Shown one piece after another: positions 23,950-35,336 of a stretch of DNA of 64,000 nt; position 1 is the stretch's first letter; each line of letters begins with the position of its first letter. Position numbers and translations under genes: made by a program. The notes under the pieces were generated by a model, which saw only the letters and a list, made by a program, of their open reading frames with translations, was not told the origin of the DNA and made no database searches. Source of the DNA: Trichaptum fuscoviolaceum (taxonomy: Eukaryota; Basidiomycota; Agaricomycetes; Hymenochaetales; Trichaptaceae); the NCBI GenBank assembly GCA_910574455.1, contig CAJSYZ010000011.1, positions 3,890,941 through 3,954,940 of the forward strand. Direction: 5' to 3'.

Positions 23950-24599
23950 TGACTTAAGTGTTACTTAAACGTCCTGAGAGACTGAAGTCTTAAATAAGGC
24001 AAGCTTCACTTATTCATGCATGTCCTCCCATTATTCAGGACAAGTTGGCTGAAATAAGTGCGGGCTGGCTTAAATAAGGAAAGATGGCTGAATCAGTGCT
24101 CTAAGTGTTTCAGGCATTCAGCACCCCAGTGCTCCAGTGTATCATCCTTTAATTACAGCAGTAGACAAGTGTTGTAAGACAAATTGCAGTGCTCAAGAGT
24201 CTAAGTGCATAAGAACGATCCAAGTATTTCATTGCATCAGAAATATATAAGACAACATTATTTAGCTATCAGTGCCTCAGTGTTCAAGTACATCAGTCAT
24301 CTACGCAAGACTAAGCATAGCAGTCGCTATGAAGGGATCCCCCACGACATTACCGTGAACCTCTGCCGTGACGGGCAGTGGCAGGTCACACTTCGCTGCC
24401 GTACCTTCAATTCTGCATGTTCTTTGGCGGACCAGTAGAAACGAAGGCTGCTCTGCGAGTCGATGGTAATATAATATTGAGCGCACGGACAGAAACGAAA
24501 AGAAGAGGCTCACCAGTGATCGATTTGCCCTTAGAAGTCTACGCAGTCCGTAGCCGAATCCCATTTTGAAGCGTCGTCCTCCTCATGATCACCATCTCC

Positions 24600-24783
24600 A
24601 CCTAAATCCTTGTCCTCGCCCTCGCCCTCGCCTTCGCCCTCGTCCTCGTCCTCGCCTTCGCCCTCGTCCTCGTCCTCGCCCTCGTCCTCGTCCTCGCCCT
24701 CGTCCTCGTCCTCGCCCTCGTCCTCGCCCTCGCCCCCTCGTCCTCGTCCTCGCCCTCGTCCTCAATCTCAATCTTCTCAACGC

Positions 24784-24817
<34 letters not shown>

Positions 24818-24850
24818 AATCTTCTCAACGCCCTCGTCCCCGCTCTCGCT
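24600..24850. repeat. CCCTCG/TCCTCG hexamer array
   Basis: Dozens of CTCGCC, CTCGTC and CTCGTCCTCG units. On the minus strand one frame reads Glu/Asp/Gly and the next Arg/Thr/Ala. An interruption with extra C residues near 24731-24736 changes the frame of the coiled-coil gene from the acidic to the basic reading. Confidence 0.85.
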
Positions 24851-27800
24851 CAGGTCGTCGTCGCCCTTAGCATTAGCATGTTCGTCCTCTGCATCACCTT
24901 CCATCTCGCTTCTATGTTCAGCCCCCTCACGCTCTTCGCCCTTATCGTCGGTTCCGTCTTCCCAATTATCAGCGCCTTCGTCATACGCTTTCTCGCAGGT
25001 CGAATCTGCATCTACACCGTCAAAATACAAGGAAAAGTCCCTGCCAGTGATACCCGATCCAACAAGTTCGGTGTTCTTTCTCGTGTCGATATCTGTACTG
25101 GCATCGTAAGCTAGGAGGCGGGATCGAACCTTTTCCCAGTTTGATTCAGTGAAGAAAGAGGGATTCGACAACAAGTTAACATAGTCGTCCGTATGAGGCT
25201 GCCACAGAGCGCTAGTGAAATACCACTCAGCGCCGCCAAGTTCTTCTTTGATATTTTGCAACCGAGCCACCTGTTTATCAATGGCAACCTTGACCTATCC
25301 ATGAGAAGATCAGCGGATAAGGACAATATAAGTACTGAAAAAATAGATACCGCTGTTGCCGCAAGGGCGAGGGCACCGATAGGCTTTCCTATGGTGTTTC
25401 TCTGTCCAGTATTTTATGCCGACCCATGGCCAAGACAATGTGTACGGACAACACTGAGACCACAAGGTCAGAGCAGAACAGTCCTTGCTTCTGTACATTT
25501 AGGGTCAATGCATGGACACAAAACGCGACAATAAACACTCTTTTACTTACCCTCTCCATACTATACCAGCTTTCCCATAGAAACGGTTCGGCTTTCTTCT
25601 TGTCAACTAGCGTCTGCAACGTCTTCACAATTGCTTCGTTTTGCATTGACTTTAATTGTTCGCCGCTGATAAAACTGGCAACTGATTGCTCAGCTTTCTC
25701 AAAAAGTTTCTTGCGCCAGCTATCAGAGCATCTCTGGGCCGCCTGAAATACGAGGATTGCATCTCAATTTGGTAAAGGTAACTTGAGAATAAGTAAAAAT
25801 GACTCAACTAGAGAACAGATATCAGCGAACTGAGTTTCGTAACTAAGTTCCACAGAATCAAACACTTTCCCCCACAGTGAGCTGATGAGCTTATTGTCCG
25901 GGGTTTGCCATGGTGTGACGGATTTTCCAACTGCGCGAAATAGTGAAGGTAATAGAATATGAGTCCAACCTGCCTGAGTACCGGGAGGGAGACACTGGTT
26001 CGTCGCCCTTTTCCTGCCTGGCACGCGAGATCCTTCCCTTCCTTCATTTCGATCCTTGTCCTCAAGTCCCACTGATGTCTGCATATAAGTAAATCAACAA
26101 AATATGTCATAGAAATGAATTTGATTCGACAAACTGAGCTAGTAGTCCGAGAGACTTTGCGATGACCAGGATAAGCCCCAGTCACTAACACTTCGGGTCC
26201 GGGAGTGCAGGATACTCTCGTCATTGCAAGCGACTGTGTTCGGGGTGCTAACGACATGTTTCGACCACCAGACTATTAAGAAAAGAAGGTGAATGCTCAC
26301 ATTTAGAGTGTATCAATCGACTCTCACTTACTTCATTATCAGCCACAAGCGACTGCCTCTTGCGATTAGAGGTAGCGGATCCAATCTCCGGCTGCAACAC
26401 GTCAGAAAGCTGTTATCCAAGGCAAGTGAGCAGATCAAAAAGAAGCACTTACCGTCGTATCGGCCTCAGGCCAATAAGGAATATCAGAGGGGTTCCTCTT
26501 CTTACTCAAGTCCTTTCCGCCTGATCAGATACGAACTTAAAATGCCGGTTACCATAGAATTGACACTTACTGTGGCACCGGCCGGTGTGTCCATGTCAGT
26601 CAACAATGACTTCTTGATCTTGACAGTTTTATTAGCCAATTGAAATGGCTGAAAATAAGTAAACATAAAATGAAGGAATTCATTGCACATCAAGGTAGAA
26701 GAATTACCACATTAACCTGAGAGTCGGTGTCTGGTGGCGACTTCCTCTTTCCGTTCTTTGTGACTGTGATTTCCTATTCATATGCACCCATTAGCGATCG
26801 ACTCAAAGTGAAGAAGGAAACGAATAGTTGCCACAGGAGAGCACCGGAAGTGAGCCTAGGGTGCATCGACACTCACACATACCTGTACACGGGGTTCCAA
26901 GGCTAGTGATTGCACCTTACAACCATAAATAAGGGGGGAACGAGAGAAGTTGAAATAAGATAGACTTACCGGTGCGCTAAGCTGCGAATTAGCAGTTCTC
27001 TTGTTTGCATCCTATCAAAATACCAATTCAGTAAGCAATGAAGGAAGGATGTACCATGAAGATCACTGTCAGGTACTCACCTGTCCACCTGGTTTTATCT
27101 TGTGGTTCTTATCCTCGAGTACGGGAAGGGATTGCTCAGTAGATTGAAAAATGTAAATGATATGACGTCGCTTACCGTTGAAACCTGCGACCTGGAAAGA
27201 GTGTCATGCAATAACTTCCTTTTCTTCGAGTTGACGTTGCTGCTACCTCCATCCTGTTCATGACACGGCAGTTGGCAGATAAATAATAACGAAGGAATAT
27301 GAACAAACAGTCATGGAGTAACTGACATGAATCGAACAGTAATCAGTCGGACTCACACAAGCTTGAGCCGGCCTTGTTAGCCTCTTCGGATCGCTTCCAC
27401 CCTATAAACAAGTTATTCAGACTGCACTTGCCATTCTAATGCTCCATCAACTCACTGCATTTGATTCCGAATCGACAAGATGTGCCTTCTGTTGTACGCT
27501 GACTGTGCTATTTTTTACACCATGATAGCTTGTAAGGGTTATTGTTTCTCCTTCATCCTCCCAGGGACTTAAGTTTTCATCATCTGGCAATGGGATGGTG
27601 TGTCTGGTGTAGCTTTGCGTCAGCAAGACTCATAATACAGTGGTAGCAAAGACAAGAGCGTCCGAGTCAATGTTGCAGGTGAAGGACTTCCAAGTTGGGT
27701 CTCGGCCCGGGAGTGTCACGCCGGTCACTGGCACTGCCAGTGCATCCGCTGCCAGTGGCAGGCTCATTAGTCGTAATCTAGTACTAGTCGGGATGATGTT

Positions 27801-28906
27801 TAATAATTGAGTCTAAATCAAGCTTCGCACTCACTATTACATCGACTTGACAGTACCAGATACTGATTCAGACGCAATGCAAGATTCAAACTTCAAACTC
27901 ACAAATTGATCCTTTCTGAGACTGGCAACTCAAGACCTCCACCCTCTTCACCGATGAAAGTGGAATCATCTGTGTTGCGAAGCGCCCTGACAGGGCGTTT
28001 TGTCTTGTCGTTCCGCCTTGACGTAGCGGGCGAGTCTATTATGTCCGTTTCTTCACCAGAAAGACTCTCGTTCGGTCCTGCAGGAGCGTGAAAGAATGCG
28101 TCGCTGGGAGTGGCGGCAGACCTGGACATCTTTGCGGTCTGCACACGTGTGCGAAATGGAAGTTCACCTTTGGAATCTTCCTTCCTAGCCTTTTTTGCAG
28201 GCTTCCTGTTTGGCTCATCCATACTCGCTGCTTCGCATGAACGTGAGTCACAGTGTTCAACCTCCAAGCTTTGAGATCATCTGAAAATGTATAGGCAATG
28301 TTACTCACGAATATCCAAGTCTTCGTTGTGTCCATCTTCACAACCCGATACGTCTTTAACATCGTTCTTCGAGCCTGTTTATGCTAGTTCAAATCTGTGT
28401 CATCACTGATCTAAAGTTGAAGACTTACTACTAGCTTCGCCTTTTGGCTTTCTACGTCCACGTTTGCCAGTGAGTTTGGGCACTGTTGAGCCCATCTGGG
28501 TGCGTGTCTCAAGAGCCTTCGACAAGTTGTTTTCAAGCTCTACGGTCTCTAGCATCGCTGCTTCTTGGTTCTCTGCTGCAGTCACCTTCTTGCGAACCTT
28601 GTCAGCTGCCTCTTGTTCTTTTGCTGCCCGTTTTTGCTCCGCAGCGAGTTTTTTCCTCTCTTTCGCAACCGCGACTTGCTGGGCCGCAGCTCTGCGGAAA
28701 GCTGCCCGCTCTTCCTTCTGCTTTTCCTTCTCTTCCTTCTCCTTCAATGCCTCATCCCGCCTTTCTGCCTGCCGTACTTTCTTTTTCTCTTTTTCTTCCT
28801 TCTCCCGCAATATCTCCTCCTGTGTTCGTCTTGTTCTGAGCTGTTCAACTACTGCTCCGGGGTGCTGATCGCTGTTCTTAGCCCTTGTCTGTCTTCGAGT
28901 TGACAT
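24602..28906 (-). CDS. Charged coiled-coil protein carried by the transposon
   Basis: Not recognised. The first exon (28906 to about 28429) starts MSTRRQTRAKN and encodes a long Glu/Lys/Arg/Ala coiled coil (EEKEKKKVRQAERRDEA) ending in a basic GKRGRRKPKG stretch, suggesting nuclear localisation. Downstream coding blocks include EPNRKPAKKARKED and, near the end, WEKVRSRLLAYDAS followed by an acidic domain. Many 50-70 base introns separate very short exons between 25.3 and 27.9 kb. I could not chain them all, so this may be one gene or two. The final part is a Glu/Asp repeat that switches to Arg/Thr after a slip in the hexamer array. It is transcribed divergently from the transposase and is probably part of the element's own gene set. 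Confidence 0.5.
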
Positions 28907-29149
28907 TTTGTGCAGTGTTTTGAGTCTTGTATGAGGATAAGATGGATCGAAGGTGCAAGTTCAAGATCAGGGAGGCGGGGGCGTCTATCTTAGACAAGTT
29001 GAAAATTTACGCCCACTACTGCTATGACTAATTTTAACTCCGAGTCAGGTTCACTCAGGCTCACTGGCAGCCTCAGGCTGAGGCTCAGGTGTGAGACCCA
29101 AAGACCCAAGACGTGTACTAGTACTTCTACTGAGGCTACATTCAAGTTG

Positions 29150-32100
29150 ATGCCAGCGACACGGAAAAAGCACGATCCCTTTCATTTTTCCACCAACTAT
29201 TCGATGCACCTTGCCCGGCTGTAGTAGGACGTTCAAGAGTCAATCTGGAAGAACAAGACATGAATATTCAGCTCATCCGACGTCATTCATGGCAAGTTCT
29301 ACTGCCAGTGGTAGTGGTCATGACTATGATTCTTCACCCATTCCAAGTCGACCCACACGAGCTCCAACTTTTCAAGTTCTCCCTAGGTTGTCTGAACTTC
29401 CAACAGAAAGTCATCTTGAGAGTGGCTCTGACTCCTACGATTACGATATCTCCATGCTTACACAAGATATCTCGATGCTCAGTATAGTAGGCCGAGACGA
29501 ACTGCTTCGAGACCTACTAGTAGGCGGACCTGATTCTCAGTCACATTCTGTCATTGGAAGTGATGACCGTAGCGCGTCCTCTGAAGACTTGGACTTAGAC
29601 ATTGGAGATCATGAGGAGAGCGGGGATAACTTGAAGGTGTATCACAGATACTTGAATGGTGCGTGCCATGTTTATTGTCCTCGGTTTACTGTAGTACTCT
29701 GACACCAGACACCGTGCAGCCACTCCATGCGATGCAGAAGGAACCTTCTTAAAAGACGAAGAACCCCCCGTTCCTCGAAACAAACCTACATCAAATGATT
29801 GGTTTCCCTATTCGTGCCGAGCAGATTTCGAGCTCGCAGATTTTCTCTATCGAGAAGAGCAAATGTCTGCTGGTAACATAACAAAGCTTCTTGGAATCAT
29901 GAAGGCATATCAGCTAATCCACCTCGCGGATAATGCGAAATCTGGCGGATATTCTGATTTCGACGCGACAGAGCCTGACGAGGACTCGGATTTGGATATT
30001 ACTAGTACGCTGCTCGATGGAGATGCACAGAAGTTGTACAATGTCATTGACGCTACGAGAGTTGGTGATGTGCCTTGGAAATCCTTCAGTAACTTCTATA
30101 CTAATGACAATGGCCAAAAGGCAACAAACGAGAACTCCGAGTCATGGAAGAGGAAAGAGTATGATGTATGGTATCGGGATCCTTTGGAAGTGATCCGTAA
30201 TTTGGTGGATAATCCGGCTTTGGAAAGCGAATTCGACTGTGTTCCATTTCGTGAATATCAGCCAAAGGAGGACTCTGATGCCAGTGACAACAAAGAACGA
30301 GTGTTCAGAAATTACATGTCCGGAAATTTTGCTTGGGAACAGGCTGTAGGTCATGACTCATGAACTCGCAGGAAACATACTGATTATCCTTGACTTAGAA
30401 TAAGATCTACGCCGAAGATAAAGCAGTCCATGGATCTATGTTTGTCCCGGTAATCTTAGGGAGCGACAAGACAACAGTCTCTGTCGGAACTGGAAACAAC
30501 GAATACTATCCGTTATATCTCTCCATCGGGAATATATCTAACAAGGCCCGGCGGTCACAGAAATTGAATACAGTCCAGCTTATAGCATTTCTAGCAATAC
30601 CAAAGAGTGTGTACCATACCATAATATTTGATTAGTTCTGACACATTTTGCAGCTGAGCGGCAATACGAAAAGTCGGATGAATTCCGCCGCTTTCGACAT
30701 CAAGTCTTTCATTCATTTATATCGAGAATCTTGAGACCACTGAAGAGCGCAATGTCCATGAACAAAGAGCGAACCATTCTCCGGTGCCCTGATGGTCACT
30801 TTCGTAGGTCGATTCTCGGACTCGGCTCGTATATAGCCGATTATCCGGAACAGGTGAGTCTATGCGCAATATGCACAGGATGGTGCTGCAAGTAAGTACC
30901 GTCCTTCCCCAACATCGCATCCGAGCCCGAGAAAATGGCTTAATGTGTCTTTATAGATGCACAGCACCTCACAAGAACCTAGATAATCCGGAATTCTTTA
31001 CAAATCCTCGAACAAAAGAGCTGCACGAACGATTGATAGAACAAGTCGATGATAACAGCATAAGTAGAGCAACAATTCGTAAAGAGTATGGGTTCCACCA
31101 AGATATTGTGGTAAGGGTTCCGAATTCTCCATTGGATGTGCACTTACCACAACGATAACCCGTAGCCCTTCACCAATGACTTCCCGCGTGCAGATATATG
31201 CGATCTCATTTCTCCGGACCTTCTGCACCAAATCATCAAAGGCGTGTTCAAGGATCATCTTGTCGAGTGGATATGCCAGAGCTTGACCACAACAGAGCTG
31301 GATATTGTGGATAAAAGGTGCTATTCTCTTACAAGTAGAATAATATGAGTCTCAGTGCTAACTTTCGCATAGAATCAGAGTCGCTGCTCCTTTTCCTGGT
31401 CTTCGCAGATTTCCCGAAGGTCGAGGCTTCAAGCAATGGACAGGTAATGATTCAAAGGCACTTATGAAAGTATATGGTCTTTTCATCTCGTTCGACGCGG
31501 TGGTTTGCTGATATTTGATGCAATCCGCTTAGGTATATCTTCCGGCTATTGTGGGCATTGTGCACGATGATATAATTCACGCATTGAGTGCATTTCTGGA
31601 CTTCTGTTACCTTGTGCGTCGGTACACGATAACAGCCTCGACTCTTGATCAGATCAAAGCCTCTCTGGATCACTTTCATCAATATCGGCAAATATTCATA
31701 GCGAAGGGCATCCGGGATAACTTTTCGCTGCCACGACAACATGCCATGACCCATTATCCTACAATGATCCCTCTCTTTGCTGCACCTAGCGGGTTGTGTT
31801 CATCTATAACAGAAAACAAACACATCTACGCAGTCAAGCAGACATGGCGACGTTCAAACAAAAATGATCCTTTGGGTCAGATGATTACAGCAAACCAACG
31901 ACTCAGCAAACTTATTGCGTCGAGGGCAGACTTCAAAAGGCGTGGACTGCTGGACGATACGCTGGCTGAGGCTACGTGGAAAGCCTTGCGAGACGTTTTG
32001 CGGAAAAATATATCAGAGACGGTCACGGATGACACTGAGAGGACCCGTAATCAAAGAGAGGAAATGCAACATCATGGCGTACTATTTGTAGGTGCAGCCA

Positions 32101-33141
32101 ATGATACAGAGGACTTCTTCGATGATATTGCGGCCAATCAAGAGCCAAATGAAATTGCAGATCTGGACGATTCGGAAGGTTTAGCGGATGGGCCACAGCG
32201 TGGTGCGGTTCATGGCAGAGGATTTGCTGAATGCCAGTTCCACTTGGGTGGCAGAAATGACCCTTTGAGCTTAATGCTAATGGCTTCGAGACAGCGTCAG
32301 TAACACGTCTTTCTGATGCTGCACATCTAACTTCCTTGTTGTCGTCCACACAGAGTCCAGCAAGGTGTACCCTAAACAGCTCAGCGCTCTTGCGGCAAAA
32401 AAAGGCCATCCAGAGCTCCGACAGCTCCGACAACTCATAAAAAAGTACTTATTCAACAAGTACGAAAGGTGCAACCACAACTCCGATTCAGAGTGCTCTG
32501 CTGGCATGGCCGAATCGGACTACAACAGATTTGAACACTTTGAACTGGATATGAGCAATGACTTTTCAGTTTTCCATTCGGCCACCGCTTTCTTTGCCTA
32601 CCGTGGTGAATCGATTCCCATAGAACAAGCAATGAGGGAAGTGATTAGGTCTAGCCCCTCTTGGCGTGGAAAACCTCGACGAGATGCAGTTCTTGTTCGA
32701 GTTAGCTCCGGCAAAAAGGGATTTGCAGGAATGAGAGTTGCCCGTGTTATGCTTCTATTTTCCTTCACCGACAAAGTGGAACGTCACGAATGTGCTCTCG
32801 TCCAGTTTTACAAATGCGTTGGAGACTCGCCTGACCCAAAAACAAGTATGTGGATAGTCGAACCAGAGTACGAGTTCACGACCCCTACCTCTCAATCTGT
32901 CGCAAGTGGTCCTCAACAGAGTGCCAGTGGCAGAGCCACCTACCGCTCTAAGAGTTCGAAGTTTACCGTGATAGCTCTAGGGGATATCTTTCGGTTAGCT
33001 CACCTCCTTGGGGTCCCGAAGGGTGATGAATCTCCTCCGAAATCATTGGAACCGGAAGGCTCCTTGGACTTTTACGATAAGTTTTATGTTAACAGATTCG
33101 CTGATATGCACATGCATGAAACATTATACGAAGCCAGATAA
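29150..33141 (+). CDS. Plavaka-type transposase with N-terminal C2H2 finger
   Basis: DNA transposase of the Plavaka group common in basidiomycetes. Exons chain in phase: up to 29658, 29720-30345, 30399-30606, 30654-30891, 30957-31110, 31166-31317, 31373-31469, 31533-32295, 32354-33141, about 1,160 residues. A C2H2 finger (CTLPGC...HEYSAH) is followed by DWFPYSCRADFELADFLY, YDVWYRDP, the family-typical FVPVILGSDKTTVSV and YYPLYLSIGN, RCPDGHFRRS and YIADYPEQ, a CxxC-like GWCCKC, DLLHQIIKGVFKDHLV, FKQWTGNDSKALMK, LPRQHAMTHYP, GLCSSITENKH and WRRSN. No internal stop is seen. The ATG at 29150 is one base out of frame with the finger, so the true first exon is unresolved. It probably mobilises the surrounding element. 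Confidence 0.88.
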
Positions 33142-34119
33142 CTTGAATAGAGTTAAATCCTATTTCTAGGCGTTAGCATGCCTGTGAGTATGTTGGCATA
33201 TATGACTATATAATTTGTACCTTGAGAGAGCACGGCAAGGGCATGTCAAATATGATTTCAATGATTAGTATTCAAGTTGTGATGAGGTCATGGCGGTGTA
33301 CCCTCCAAAATCCGAACTTGAAGTTATCCTTGACGAGGAGTCGGCGTTAGAAAACACTGGCAGTGGCACGCCGAGTCCGACTCCGAGTCGGGTTGGCACA
33401 GTACCACTGGCAGTGGCACCATGACTAATTTGATTTGATGTATTATTCCATTATAGTGACCGCAGGCCCTTAAGTAGGGCCTATCATGATGATGGCGCAC
33501 TTAGAATACATTGTAATTTAACACTACTGTAACTTGAATGTAATTGTAGAACTTGAAAGCGCAGAATAATTTTAACAAACAAGAAAAAGTGCAAAGGGTA
33601 TGATCAGATTGAGATATGCCGAATGACGGTATTGTGAGGCGAAGTGTTGCTTGAAAGACTCTCAGAGGGGAGTGCATACAGTTACAGGAATTGTTCAAGT
33701 GTTGATACAATATGTTGGTGATGGTTTTTATACAGTGCTCCGAGTCCGAGTCGATGGGGGGAACCGCTTTCGAGAATCCGAGAATCCGAGTCGGAGGCGT
33801 TCCGAGTGTATACTATTAGTAAATAAACTGATAGTACTAGTCGTAGTAAAAAACGGGCCGAGCTTTCAAATTGCCGGCACTCCGAGTCAGGCTCAGGCTC
33901 ACGCAATTCCGGAACTTGAACACAGTGCCCTTCCTTTGAGCGGGAGAGAGAGAAAAAAGCGAGGAATAAGTAGAAAAAGCCGGGTTCATTGAGTCGCGAT
34001 GGCCGGGAACAGGTGGGGAAAGCGTTGTCCTTGATGTAGTGCAGGACTAGGTCATGCCTGGTACCCTTGCCCAGGGTTGATCTCAATGTGAAGGGTTTAT
34101 TTTTGAGTGACGTTTGGAG
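33142..34119. other. Transposon interior, no gene; palindrome-rich
   Basis: Non-coding as far as I can see. Contains clusters of GACTCCGAGTC-type and CACTGGCAGTG-type palindromes around 33355-33425 and 33735-33810. Confidence 0.6.
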
Positions 34120-34650
34120 TGCTCCGAGTCGGCGGGTGTCTACGTACACACTGGCAATCGACACTGGCACGTGAAGAGATAATGGGAGACCGGATCCGGA
34201 ACTTGGCAATTGAAACAGAGAGGAGAGTCAGTGCACAATATGCGGGCCAAGTGAGTATTGAGTGGTGTGTATCCCGTCCGGAGTTGTGTGATGATCACAC
34301 ACTCGTTCCGGCTCCGATCCTTGCAGATTCTGCGAACTGCCCGAGACGGTGCAGTGAGGTCAACGGCGCGCAGTTTCTTCCCACTCTTCAATCTGATCCA
34401 CTCCGTCTTCCAGCGCAAGGAGGATTGGAGTTTCCGGTCTGCAACATCGGGATGCTTCAGGCGTCCAACCTATCTCGAGTCGGAGAATTGTGCCGCGATT
34501 TCGGCTTTCGCGTCCACTCAGGCTTGTTCGCCGTTCGCGGCCATGTCTTCGTGGCTCGGTACCCAGTGAATAGTGATTGCCAGAGTGGTTCATTGCTCAG
34601 GCTGCCGAAGTCGCTGGATTTCTGCCCAGAACGTTCTGAGTAAGTGCTGG
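34120..34650 (-). pseudogene. Non-LTR retrotransposon RNase H/zinc-knuckle relic
   Basis: On the minus strand the upper part reads ITIHWVPSHEDMAANGEQA, then after a stop VDAKAEIAAQ, a decayed RNase H domain (normal pattern: WxPxH...NExAD..AK). A frame change leads into RNECVIITQLRTGYTPLN and SPLCFNCQVPDPVSHYLFTC, the Cys/His end typical of Tad1- or I-like LINE polyproteins. Stops and a frame change show it is dead. It lies nested inside the larger transposon. Confidence 0.8.
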
Positions 34651-35336
34651 CCCGGTTGTGCTTTGGGTGTGTGGATGACTTGAAGGCCAGGCGACTTTCC
34701 TTATATGTCTCACTGGCAGTGCTGTGGCGGCGTGTCTACTACACGCAGACATACTACTTACTCAGCCTACTAGTAGTAGCCTGGTCTGGGTACGTTACGA
34801 AAATAGCTAATACTAGTACCGCAGCCACTCAGGCTGCAACTACTCTATAAAGTATGACTTGAAGAAGCTTCAATGCCAGGTCCTCGCCCTTTGCCCTCCT
34901 CGTCCTCGCTCATTCATCTGAAAAGTAGTATGTCCTTTCCTCCCGTGTCACTATCCTTCCCGCATTCAACTATTGTCTGCTCTCCCATTCCCCTTATTAT
35001 TACTGACTGTCTCTTGCAGCTTTTATTCACAATACGATGAATCCGGGCAACCGAGACCGGATGAAGCGTCCGAGTCGTCCCGGCGGCTCACTGGCACAGC
35101 AAGTCAATGCCAGCCTCAGGCTGCCAAGTGGCAGCTCTTTGAATTTGGAAGTGAGTTATGTCTTGGCGTCTTATACTACAATTTCAAATTTGTTATCTCA
35201 CATCCAACTTGGACTTGAAGTCATCGCCGGTGGGCCGGGCTCAGGTACTAGTATGTACTGCTGTTTAATTGAAATTTTCACCATGCTGAATGTCACCCGA
35301 TCCCCCATTTACCTCAATTAGCCATTTAGAAGGCCA
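34651..35336. other. Possible 5' exons of the first protease gene
   Basis: No exon can be fixed. The related genes at 37764 and 41338 have several small upstream exons, so the first protease gene probably does too. ACTAGTAGTA and CACTGGCAGTG palindromes occur here. Confidence 0.4.

Noticed and set aside
24566..25114. Pro/Arg repeat protein on the plus strand
   Set aside because: Arises from the hexamer array; the minus strand carries non-repetitive coding sequence upstream of the array.
28464..28903. Ser/Phe/Leu-rich proteins on the plus strand
   Set aside because: Antisense shadows of the Glu/Lys coiled-coil exon on the minus strand.
34107..34643. 178-codon plus-strand gene
   Set aside because: It overlaps the RNase H and Cys/His relic, whose motifs on the minus strand explain the sequence better.
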